From the NCBI GenBank assembly GCA_963170055.1, contig CAUJGJ010000313.1, forward strand, positions 8,602,479-8,612,478: a stretch of 10,000 nt of DNA, given 5' to 3'. Source of the stretch: Halisarca cf. caerulea. Taxonomy: Eukaryota > Porifera > Demospongiae > Chondrillida > Halisarcidae. Position numbers and translations under genes: made by a program. Positions 1 through 6,650 of the stretch are shown piece after piece. Positions within the stretch are counted from its first letter, which is position 1; each line of letters starts with the position of its first letter. The notes beneath the pieces are model-generated. The model did no database searches. It was not told where the DNA came from and saw only the letters and a program-made list of their open reading frames with translations.

Positions 1-740
1 GCTCGAGCAGATTTCCACAATGCATTGGCACATCCAGGTGGGCCACACTTTGCATGCATGCGAGGAGAGATCACCACTCGCAGTACTCCTGAAATCAAGA
101 TTGAAATGTGTTGCAATATGTAGTGCAATGCGCCTTGTGCCCGGCATGCTCTAAATCTAGTATCTATCTAGCCTAAGGGCTAAATTAAACCGAACTTGAC
201 TGATCAATTAATGTCGCTTTAAGACTTCCTTTAGCTGCTTAGCACACTTGGACCGTGCATGCATACCTTTCCATTTGAGTCGGCTAACAGGTCGTTAAAA
301 CTTTAATTATGCATAATTGATATCACTAGGACGGCTGATCTGCCTCGGCTCCTAAGGTCACGTGTTGTGGACGAAGTGTGTATCAAATGGAGTCCGTGTA
401 TACCGCTGTCGTCCTGCAAACAAATAACACTGTTAGCAACGTTAACGTAGCTGAAAACAGTTACTGATGCAGCTTTATTTTCTTGCCCTGGGTTTGCTTT
501 TGAGGAATCCCATACTGTCAGGGGCGTAGGAGGCAATTTAGATTTGGTCAGGCGAAGTATAGCAAGATATAAGACACAATTTCATATGTGCATAGCAGTG
601 GGCAGGCTATAATGTGCACATTAATGTCTTTGCTCAGTAATACTAAGAGATACATGCCATCAAGCCTAGTGCATCTTCTAGGGATATCTGATTATAGCTT
701 CATGCGTTCTTTATATTAGCTATAGACTCCAATGAATGGC
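1..740. other. Intergenic DNA, no supported gene
   Basis: No gene is visible on either strand. The longest open frames here (for example 303-536 on the minus strand) show no recognisable domain, no good splice context and no compositional bias. An E-box-like CACGTG lies near 360. The stretch around 520-560 (GGGGCGTAGGAGGC) resembles sequence often seen in interspersed repeats of marine invertebrates, but I cannot assign it to a family by eye. Confidence 0.5.
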
Positions 741-748
741 ACAACAAT

Positions 749-877
749 CTACTCAGAATTAGATAAATTCTGTTTTTTTCGAAAATAACTCGCCCTTCGG
801 GTATTAAAATGACTATTTTTGGGTTGAAGTTTACTAAAGTCACGATTCGCGAGCTTGAAAACGCGCTGCGACGCCAT
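749..877 (-). other. Small open frame from a CpG-rich start, possible first exon or chance ORF
   Basis: Read on the minus strand, an ATG at 877-875 in the context AAAATGG opens a 42-codon frame ending at TAG (751-749). The product begins MASQRVFKLANRDFSKL and is rich in Lys, Arg and Asn, with no domain that I recognise. The first codons are GC-rich (GCG TCG CAG CGC) while the rest follows the AT-rich background, as in a promoter-proximal first exon. No convincing splice donor is visible, so it could equally be a chance frame. Its start forms one arm of the inverted repeat at 870-910. Function unknown. Confidence 0.2.
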
Positions 878-950
878 TTTCCACAATACGATATTGGCAA
901 AAATGGCGTCCTATCGTTAGCCTAGCGATTTTCTTTAGCGTTTTCGCCTT
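840..950. promoter_or_regulatory. CpG-rich island with inverted YY1-like motifs, possible divergent promoter
   Basis: CpG dinucleotides cluster here (CGATTCGCGAGC, ACGCGCTGCGACGCC, TAGCGATTTTC) against an otherwise CpG-poor, AT-rich background. Two arms of an exact inverted repeat, GACGCCATTTT (870-880) and AAAATGGCGTC (900-910), face outward across 19 bp. Each arm contains AAAATGGCG, close to the known YY1 site AANATGGCG, and each gives an ATG with A at -3. The plus-strand ATG at 903 is followed by only five codons. A divergent promoter is an inference. A small palindromic repeat is the alternative. Confidence 0.3.
870..910. repeat. 11-bp perfect inverted repeat with 19-bp spacer
   Basis: GACGCCATTTT at 870-880 is the exact reverse complement of AAAATGGCGTC at 900-910. 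Homology does not extend outward beyond the arms, so this is not the end of a longer terminal inverted repeat that I can see. Confidence 0.8.
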
Positions 951-999
951 TAGTGGTCAAGAAAGGCTCGTATACAGTTTTTAAATGTGCTGCATTGTT

Positions 1000-1600
1000 A
1001 AATGAGTCGATTTCTTTCCTTCCTGTCACCAAGTGTGACATGTAGGGACTGTTCTGGTGGTCTATAATCTGAAAACTAATCAGTAGAAAAAATAGGTAAT
1101 AGCACAGATATTGGTCCGGCAGTCGCCGGATCTGGCCGGACCTGTTCCTGCACCATACAGAGCCGAACGAGGGAAATCCGGATTTTTGGCGTGCTATCCC
1201 AAGTGTATGCCAACTACATTATTTTCATCTCACAACTCAGCACCTCCCCAAGGAGGGAATCACAGTGTTTGCCAACATTCTCCACCCGCACTTGGCAGGT
1301 CAGTACTAGTGTTTGAGTTATATTGTTCTAAGCCAGTGTCGTACACTATATGCTTACTAAAGATTTCGTCTACAGTGTAAACTTAATTTGGAGGAGATGC
1401 CCTATACTTGTGAAAATGCAAGTATGTTGTTTATGGTCTAGGAATGGGCAGTCACTTCATGTACTGCACGTGAATATGCTTCTGAAACAATTGTGAAAGC
1501 AAATGTACACAGGTTTTAAAACACTATACATTCTCCTTGTATGTTCCATATTTGTGTTGAGTTCAATTTTACCTCTTTAAACATATTAAAGCTAACCTAA
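1000..1600. other. Intergenic DNA, no supported gene
   Basis: The 89-codon frame at 1111-1380 has no recognisable domain and low-complexity composition. A short inverted repeat, GGTCCGGC (1113-1120) and GCCGGACC (1135-1142), encloses a 14-nt loop. CTCCCCAAGGAG near 1245 is a minor palindrome. Nothing else supports a function. Confidence 0.5.
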
Positions 1601-1627
1601 TTTCCAAAGTGGGGCAAGACTCTGGCA

Positions 1628-1645
1628 GGGGGGCAAATGCCCCCC
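1628..1645. repeat. Perfect G/C hairpin
   Basis: GGGGGGCA (1628-1635) pairs exactly with TGCCCCCC (1638-1645), giving an 8-bp stem with a 2-nt loop, or 7 bp with 4 nt. It could extrude as a cruciform or form a strong RNA hairpin. No U-tract or gene is adjacent, so it is not called a terminator. Confidence 0.7.
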
Positions 1646-1956
1646 CAATGAAACCTGCATGTGCGTGTGTGCTCATCATGGTCGATCTATGCCAGTCTGC
1701 TGCCACTGTACTTGTGACAATTGATCTTTAAACTGTTAACATTCTGTTGACAACAGAAATGGTGTGTGTTTACTAACATTGGCAGCATATTTTATGTACA
1801 TATGTACACTTTGACTAGGTGCCTGCAGGAATAACCAATGGCTAAAGGCTCTCCAGCATACTATAATGACACCCTGAACCTGACTCTTATCTTAATGCTT
1901 TTTGTGATCAGGATAATCTCTTAATAAGGCGGGTTTTGAAATTTGCGATGTGTGTA

Positions 1957-2143
1957 CAGTGGAATCTCCGAAAGTGGAGGCTCCGAAATAAGGACAATCT
2001 CTCTACAAAGGACACAGCTTGCATGAGGCCCTAAGATATTCTCTCTCTATAGTTCCAATACATTTTGAATTTCCCAAAAAGGACAATCTCCTTAGAAAGG
2101 ACAAAGATTGTCACAAAGTGTCCATTATTCGGAGATCCCACTG
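1957..2143. mobile_element. Tc1/mariner-like miniature inverted-repeat element (MITE), 187 bp
   Basis: The element starts CAGTGGAATCTCCGAA and ends with the reverse complement of CAGTGGGATCTCCGAA, with one mismatch over the outer 16 bp of the terminal inverted repeats. It is flanked on both sides by TA (1955-1956 and 2144-2145). CAGTG termini and a TA target duplication are typical of the Tc1/mariner superfamily. It has no coding capacity, so any movement would depend on a transposase from elsewhere. Two AAGGACAATCTC motifs lie inside. The element at 4398-4602 is a diverged relative, matching best over the right half. Confidence 0.8.
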
Positions 2144-2145
2144 TA

Positions 2146-2460
2146 TGCACTTATTTTTCACGCACAATAGTCAAAGAGTAATGCATCTGATTCATTACTC
2201 TGCCACCCACCCCCCCCCCCCCCCTGCTGGTGTAAAAAGTGCATGCTGATTCTGTAAGGCAACGTACTCCCAATCATGAACCAACATAACACAAGGTGTA
2301 TTATTTCCATTAATACTGAACCATTGCAAGTAGCAACTAACCACAATACCAACTACAATCATGATATTCCAGCTCAATGTACAGTTCATGCTTTTACCTA
2401 ATCATGATTCAAGTGACCACTTAATGCGTATGCAGACGAGATGTGTACATCTTGTGTACG
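2146..2460. other. Intergenic DNA with poly-C tract
   Basis: No gene is supported. A run of 15 C (2210-2224) generates the apparent Pro/Gly-rich frames on both strands. AATCATGA occurs three times (near 2273, 2359 and 2400), without clear meaning. Confidence 0.5.
2210..2224. repeat. Poly-C homopolymer, 15 nt
   Basis: Fifteen consecutive C, preceded by CCACCCA. A mononucleotide tract, with length likely to vary between individuals and prone to sequencing error. Confidence 0.9.
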
Positions 2461-2468
2461 CTAATAGT

Positions 2469-2530
2469 GCTAGGACACATACAAGCACAGCAAAGGGTAG
2501 ACAGCTTCTCTGATAAAAGGAAGAGATTGT
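2469..2530. repeat. Direct duplication, first copy
   Basis: The segment from GCTAGGACACATACAAGCA to GGAAGAGATTG is repeated at 2626-2690 with scattered substitutions and small indels. Both copies share ACATACAAGCA, AGCAAAGG, AGACA(G/A)CTTC, CTGAT and AGGAAGAGATTG in the same order. The copies are about 157 bp apart and separated by a TG-rich tract. Confidence 0.8.
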
Positions 2531-2539
2531 CCTGTGTGC

Positions 2540-2600
2540 GCACGTGTGTACATGTTGGATGGTGTGTGTGTGTACTGTGTGTGTATATGTGTGCATCCTG
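2540..2600. repeat. Imperfect TG-rich low-complexity tract
   Basis: Interrupted (TG)n lies between the two copies of the direct duplication. It produces spurious His/Thr- and Cys/Val-rich reading frames. Confidence 0.75.
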
Positions 2601-2625
2601 TATGGTTTGGATCTTGAACCTTGGG

Positions 2626-2690
2626 GCTAGAATACATACAAGCATGGTAAGCAAAGGTCAGACAACTTCCCTGATTATAGGAAGAGATTG
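2626..2690. repeat. Direct duplication, second copy
   Basis: Diverged copy of 2469-2530, running from GCTAGAATACATACAAGCA to GGAAGAGATTG. It has small insertions relative to the first copy (for example GGTAAGC against CAGC). Confidence 0.8.
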
Positions 2691-3217
2691 GATGCCTAGT
2701 AGAAGCGAGTGGTCTTCTCTCCCAACAGTAACTAGTCACTGTAATCTTCAATGGAAGTTTAGCCTATTGTTATCAATTTTTTCCTGAATATTTTGTATAT
2801 AGGAGAAATTTTAAAGAAACAAGAAGCCATACTGCAAGTCATGCAAACATAGAGATCTATGGTGCAATCAACCTTTCCTCGAAAGTATGAGTCATGTGAC
2901 TATGTGGCACTGACAGAAAATGACCTCAGTGGTACATCCTCTTGGTCTGTTGTTATACATGCATACATAATACACATAACTTGTAGGAAGTGATGTTGAC
3001 TTGTTTGCAGACGCTTTACATGTGTTCATGAGAGCATGTATATGCCTAAGAATTTCCATGCGCATTCTCTGTATATAGGCAGGTGTTCATTGAATAGAGA
3101 TGTCATATATATGCTATCACTGAGGTATGTATACAGTGAGACAGCCTACAGTGGTCTCTATAAAGAGGTGGTCCTTGTGAACAGGTGGTTTTTGCTTCGT
3201 GATCAGTTTAATTGTAC
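2691..3217. other. Intergenic DNA, possible degraded MITE end
   Basis: No gene is supported. A motif starting CAGTGGTCTC at 3149, followed by TATAAAGAGGTGGTCC, is in the style of the CAGTGG-ended miniature elements further right, but no matching right end could be placed. Confidence 0.4.
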
Positions 3218-3280
3218 TTTATTATTATTATTATTAGTAGTAGTAGTAGTAGTATTACTATTATTATTATTAATATTATG
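3218..3280. repeat. Compound trinucleotide microsatellite (TTA)n(GTA)n(TTA)n
   Basis: ATTATTATT runs into TAGTAGTAGTAG and back to TTATTATTATTA. The poly-Leu/Val tail of the plus-strand frame across it is a translation of the repeat, not a protein. Confidence 0.9.
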
Positions 3281-3519
3281 AGAAAATATGATGAGATACA
3301 GGAAAAGGTGATGAGTAAATAAAATACTATATTATTATTACTATTTCAGTGAGATCATGTACAATGATTATATAAAATATGCATGGAAATAAAAAGTGTA
3401 TGTCACGTGAGGCCAATAAGAAAACAATTGATCAATGATGACTACTTTTATATTATGCTCTTATAGATTTATTATGGCAGCATGCAATAGTCTCTGCAGT
3501 ATGTGTTTGTGTACACGTG

Positions 3520-3521
<2 letters not shown>

Positions 3522-3564
<43 letters not shown>

Positions 3565-3588
3565 ACGCGTGTGTGTGTGTGTGTGTGG
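3522..3588. repeat. (TG)n dinucleotide microsatellite
   Basis: About 42 nt of uninterrupted TG (3522-3563), a short CACGC interruption, then about 20 nt more. It is long enough to be highly polymorphic and able to form Z-DNA. The Cys/Val and His/Thr frames over it are artefacts. Confidence 0.95.
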
Positions 3589-3589
3589 G

Positions 3590-3770
3590 TTGGTGGGTGA
3601 CATACGCGTGTGTGTCCGGTTTGGCTTGGCCTTCAACCAACTGTTGCATGATGTAATAATAATATTATGTGTCCTATAGTTATTTTAACTAATCTGACAC
3701 TTTCCTAACACCTAGACATGTGACGTCGGTCACCGAATGGTGCAATTCAATGCAACTGTTTGATTGTTTT
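3590..3770. other. Intergenic DNA with CRE-like palindrome
   Basis: No gene is supported. GTGACGTCGGTCAC (about 3720-3733) is an interrupted palindrome containing TGACGTC, similar to a CREB/ATF site. Whether it is functional cannot be told from the sequence. Confidence 0.35.
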
Positions 3771-3774
3771 GCAG

Positions 3775-3904
3775 ACTGTGCAACAGTGTGGTGGGCCTTA
3801 ATTGGAATCCACTTTCTGTCGGCAAAGTCCTGCAGTGTGCACACAAAGTGGATCTGTGTATATTAGACTATAGGGGAACCACAGAATTAAGGCTTACTGT
3901 ATAG
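3775..3904 (+). other. Possible isolated exon, weakly leucine-rich-repeat-like
   Basis: A pyrimidine-rich tract ending TTGATTGTTTTGCAG (3760-3774) looks like a splice acceptor. It is followed by a frame from 3776 to TAG at 3902-3904, about 42 residues. The peptide includes GLNWNPLSVGKVLQ and then LCILDYRGTTELRL. The spacing of Leu/Ile and the N-x-x-N-P-L-S pattern resemble one to two LRR units of the NLR/ribonuclease-inhibitor type. No partner exon, promoter or polyadenylation signal is visible nearby, so a chance frame is quite possible. Confidence 0.15.
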
Positions 3905-4203
3905 AGATGTCTACTGTTCACAAGGTGTTTTCATTACACACTTTCTGCACACATGGCCACAGAAAATGAGCTGTTGTTCTATGAGGTTTTCACTATTCAT
4001 AGACTCATGAGAGGATCCTCTGTATTCAGCTGTCCTTGGGACATTTCACATTGAATCATGCTTCATTTAGCTATAGTATTATGCATTGAAGAAGTGTCCA
4101 ATGTTTGATCATGTAAAACAATGCGTCCTTAGTACAATCAGCTCCCGTCTGCTCATGTTTCAGTTTTTTCTTTTGATTGTGGTTTCCCAGTATGATTTGA
4201 ATA
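3905..4203. other. Intergenic DNA, possible MITE-derived
   Basis: No gene is supported. Phrases such as GTATAGAGATGTCTACTGTTCACAAGGTG (about 3899-3927) are in the style of the interior of the GGACACC-type miniature elements nearby, but ends could not be defined. Confidence 0.3.
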
Positions 4204-4293
4204 CACCATGAACCCTCCACAATAAGGACACCTTTAGGACCACAGTAAGCTGTCTTGTATATGGAGGTGTCCTCTTTGCAGAGGATTCTAATG
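4204..4293. mobile_element. Short MITE, 90 bp, TA-flanked
   Basis: The left end (CACCATGAACCCTCC, then AATAAGGACACC) and the reverse complement of the right end (CATTAGAATCCTC, then AAGAGGACACC) form diverged terminal inverted repeats. TA lies directly outside both ends (4202-4203 and 4294-4295). It has no coding capacity. It shares the GGACACC theme with its neighbours but is shorter than the elements at 1957 and 4398, so it is probably a separate subfamily. Confidence 0.55.
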
Positions 4294-4329
4294 TACACAT
4301 GTTAATGTGAGGGATTTTAAATGGTGCTG

Positions 4330-4395
4330 GGTAATGGAGTCCTCTTAAAAGGAGGTGTCTGCATTTTGGAGGTTCCTACTATAGAGGTCCCACTG
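4330..4395. mobile_element. Right half of a truncated MITE
   Basis: The segment ends in TATAGAGGTCCCACTG, whose reverse complement CAGTGGGACCTCTATA is a good family terminus, preceded inside by AAGGAGGTGTC. No matching left end was found. It abuts the next element with only two bases (CA) between, suggesting nested or adjacent insertions. Confidence 0.5.
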
Positions 4396-4397
4396 CA

Positions 4398-4602
4398 CAG
4401 TGGAACCTCTGATAGTGGACTCTCTCAAACAAGGACACAGTGTAATAAACCTCTCTCTCTATATATATAAGAGACAAGACTTGAGGTCCCAAAATAGTTC
4501 TCCCTATATAGTTTTTATACATTTTTGACCTCCCAAAGAACAGCCTACTTACAAAGAATGTATAGAGTTGTCCCAAAGTGTCCTTTATTCATAGATTCAC
4601 TG
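4398..4602. mobile_element. MITE of the CAGTGGAACCTCTG family, 205 bp
   Basis: It starts CAGTGGAACCTCTGATAGTGGAC and ends TCATAGATTCACTG, a degraded inverted copy. Its right half aligns with the element at 1957-2143: both have TATAGTT, then ATACATTTT, then CCCAAA, then CAAAGTGTCC, TTATTC and CACTG in the same order. The flanks are CA and TG, consistent with a mutated TA duplication. A CT-rich and TATATA tract lies inside. Non-coding. Confidence 0.65.
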
Positions 4603-4934
4603 TGATAAGTATGTCTCGATCCCCGAACTTTCCTATTAATGTTCTTCGGCGTATTGTTCTACTGTTACACGTTTCAAGTCATAAAGTTAACTATATGATC
4701 CATTCAGGAATCCCTAGGATTCGAGAAGGATCTTCTGCAATGGGATGTTGAATAATAATTCTGTTGCGGTTGGGTGATGCAATGACCTGGAACCCGCAAT
4801 TACAAGTGTAAAACAAACTGGTCCGGAAGAGCTCTGCAGGGGGCGCAGGACTTCCTATTTGTCTGTTGAGTCAGATTTTCCTTAGAATGAATCAAATATG
4901 TTCTAAGACTTCAATGATACCTACTACATCATCA
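4603..4934. other. Unique intergenic DNA between MITE cluster and repeat copy A
   Basis: No gene, RNA or repeat is recognised on either strand. All frames are short, and no motif stands out apart from a slightly GC-richer patch near 4820-4850. Confidence 0.45.
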
Positions 4935-4948
4935 CAGTGGAACCTCTG
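4935..4948. mobile_element. Isolated MITE terminus at the 5' edge of repeat copy A
   Basis: CAGTGGAACCTCTG is identical to the first 14 bases of the element at 4398. It is followed directly by TTACTAGTTATGAA, where homology between copies A and B begins. The rest of the MITE is absent. Either the repeat replaced it or the match marks a recombination point. Confidence 0.5.
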
Positions 4949-5207
4949 TTACTAGTTATGAATATACTGAATAGTTCAGACCTCGAGATGGTTGCAGTAA
5001 TTCCCAGACCCAATAGCTCTCTTGGGTGTGGGAACAAGATGATCCATGTTGCAATGTATACCATCATGACTGACACATTTATAGTGACCTGAACACTGAA
5101 ATCAGAAATCCTACTTCTTCTAGCTTATTACATACTCCTGGATAGTAAGTACCCCTCACTCTGTCTCTCCTGTACATGCGTACAGTACAAAAATCTGTCC
5201 TGATAGC

Positions 5208-5255
5208 AAGTACCTCTGATAAGAAGTACTGATTTTGTTTCCCTTTGAGGCACTT
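5208..5255. repeat. Leader inverted repeat, copy A
   Basis: AAGTACCTC (5208-5216) pairs with GAGGCACTT (5247-5255), with one mismatch. The same hairpin is perfect in copy B (6147-6155 with 6186-6194) and nearly so in copy C (8164-8172 with 8203-8210). It may be a structural element of the repeat or a remnant of a nested miniature element. Confidence 0.6.
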
Positions 5256-5400
5256 GGTTTTGTTTCAATGTGATGTAATTGTGACCATCAATTTTTTGTT
5301 AATATCTCTATTGAAATTATTTGTGCTGTTGCAGTAAAGTATTGCTATAATATATCATTATTATACTGACAGTGTATATATACAAATATTCCTACATATA

Positions 5401-5657
5401 TGGTGCTATGGAAGGTACGCTAGAAGCTCATGTTTGCCCTCTATCGTCTGTTGCCGTGTGTATGATGTCACGCCACTAAGATCTTACCTGCAGGATCGAG
5501 GTCACTTCCTTAATTTAAGTATGCGGTACCATCGATAGGGCTACGCCGTCTGGATGGCTGAGGAGGTGGCGCCATGGAGGCGAATGAGGAGGTGACGATG
5601 CAGATTGTTTACCCCATGTGATCTGGTCATGTGTACCACTTGTACCAATGTGTCCTT
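5401..5657 (+). promoter_or_regulatory. Conserved leader block preceding the decayed frame, copy A
   Basis: This block is the best conserved part of the unit in all three copies (B about 6391-6650, C about 8377-8625). It contains TGATGTCA (5463-5470), a CRE-like octamer, an AGGTCA half-site, and GCGCCATGG, a strong Kozak-type start context. In A and C that ATG leads to only 15 codons. A promoter or 5' UTR role is an inference from its position and conservation. Confidence 0.3.
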
Positions 5658-5880
5658 GCTTGCTCCACAATCACAGCAACCTTTTCATCGTGGCAGGGTG
5701 TAGCACAAGAAGATCGAGTTTGCCGCAAGTGTGATGATGGCATGATTCAGGATGTACACCATCGGATGTTGAGCTGGCCTGTCTGGTCAAGTCAGCGCCA
5801 ACGTTAACGTACCCATGTACGTAATGGCACATGCTTGTGAGCTGATTAGTAAATTAAATGATTTGCCACCTGCCCATCTC
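5658..5880. other. Unique spacer between copies A and B
   Basis: This 223-bp stretch has no counterpart in B or C. It contains no supported gene. It lies between the truncated 3' edge of A and the full 5' edge of B, and may be the pre-existing target DNA. Confidence 0.6.
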
Positions 5881-6146
5881 TACTAGTTATGAACATAATG
5901 TGTAGTTCAGACCTCGAGGTGGTAGTAGTAAATTCCAGACACAATAGCTCTCTTGGGTGTGGGAACAAGATGATCCATGTTACAAATGTATACCATCGTG
6001 GCTGACACATTTAGTGACCCGAACACTAAAATCAGAAATCCTACCTCTTCTAGATTTTAGGTTAGTATGTACTCCTGGATATGTACTCCTCAATTTGTCT
6101 CCCCCTATGCATACAGTGCATATATAAATCTATCCTGATAGGAAGT

Positions 6147-6194
6147 AAGTACCTCTGATAAGAAATACCGATTTTGTTTCCCTTTGAGGTACTT
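6147..6194. repeat. Leader inverted repeat, copy B (perfect 9-bp arms)
   Basis: AAGTACCTC (6147-6155) and GAGGTACTT (6186-6194) are exact reverse complements around a 30-nt loop. The arms are conserved with minor changes in copies A and C. Confidence 0.75.
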
Positions 6195-6337
6195 TGTACT
6201 AAACAAGGTCTAATAATATATGTCTTTGTTTCAGTGTGATTAAATTGTGACCATCAATTTTGTTAATATCTCCATTGAAAGCATTTTTGCTGCTGCAGAA
6301 AAGTATATTGCTACAGTATATTATTATTTTACTGACA

Positions 6338-6340
<3 letters not shown>

Positions 6341-6371
<31 letters not shown>
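6341..6371. repeat. (TA)n microsatellite expanded in copy B
   Basis: About 15 TA units follow ACTGACAGTG. The same position holds only about four units in A (near 5374) and about five in C (near 8350), so the tract expanded after the copies separated. It encodes the Tyr-Ile run of the frame at 6260-6487, which is not a gene. Confidence 0.9.
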
Positions 6372-6373
<2 letters not shown>

Positions 6374-6390
6374 CAAATATCCCTTACATG

Positions 6391-6650
6391 GTGCTATGGA
6401 AGGTATGCTGAAAGCTCATGTTTGCCCTCTATCGTCTGTTGCCGTGTGAATGATGTCACACCACTAAGATCTTACCTGCAGGATTGAGGTCACTTCCTAA
6501 ATTTAAGTATGCAGTACCATCGATAGCTAGGGCTACGCCGTCTGGATGCCTGAGGAGGTGGCGCCATGGAGGCGAATGAGGAGGTGACGATACAGATTGT
6601 TTACCCCAAGGCATGTGATCTGGTCATGTGTACCACTTGTACCAATGTGT
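6391..6650 (+). promoter_or_regulatory. Conserved leader block, copy B
   Basis: Matches the blocks in A and C: TGATGTCA at 6451-6458, AGGTCA at 6487-6492, and GCGCCATGG with the ATG at 6566. Only this copy carries AAGGC before the TGTGATCTGG segment, which extends the frame from that ATG to 53 codons. A regulatory role is inferred, not shown. Confidence 0.3.

Larger units (their letters stand above)
4950..5657 (+). mobile_element. Repeat copy A: 3'-truncated copy of the ~2-kb unit
   Basis: Homology with copy B begins at TACTAGTTATGAA and runs through the leader (TAGCTCTCTTGGGTGTGGGAA, TGACTGACACATTTA, AATCAGAAATCCTAC, CAGGATCGAGGTCACTTCC, GCGCCATGGAGGCG). It stops abruptly after ACCAATGTGTCCTT at 5657. 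Copy A therefore has the leader but only the first few codons of the decayed coding region. Like copy C it lacks the five bases AAGGC that B has near 6609. It also lacks about 40 bp of leader that B and C share (about 6195-6230 in B). Losing the 3' end is not the usual result of target-primed reverse transcription, so later deletion or recombination is likely. Confidence 0.85.

Noticed and set aside
303..536. 77-codon minus-strand frame
   Set aside because: No recognisable domain, and it overlaps sequence that resembles interspersed repeat.
1113..1142. GC-rich inverted repeat considered as a transcription terminator
   Set aside because: No upstream gene and no U-tract, and the context is eukaryotic.
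1111..1380. 89-codon plus-strand frame
   Set aside because: No domain, no repeat of the frame elsewhere, and no start or splice context that favours it.
2402..2787. Several overlapping frames on both strands rich in His/Thr or Cys/Val
   Set aside because: They translate the TG/CA tract and the diverged direct duplication. Open frames on both strands are typical of such low-complexity DNA.
3435..3656. Frames across the TG microsatellite
   Set aside because: Pure dinucleotide repeat translation (Cys-Val or His-Thr).
6260..6487. 75-codon frame with a Tyr-Ile run
   Set aside because: It is driven by the expanded (TA)n tract, and copies A and C do not keep it.
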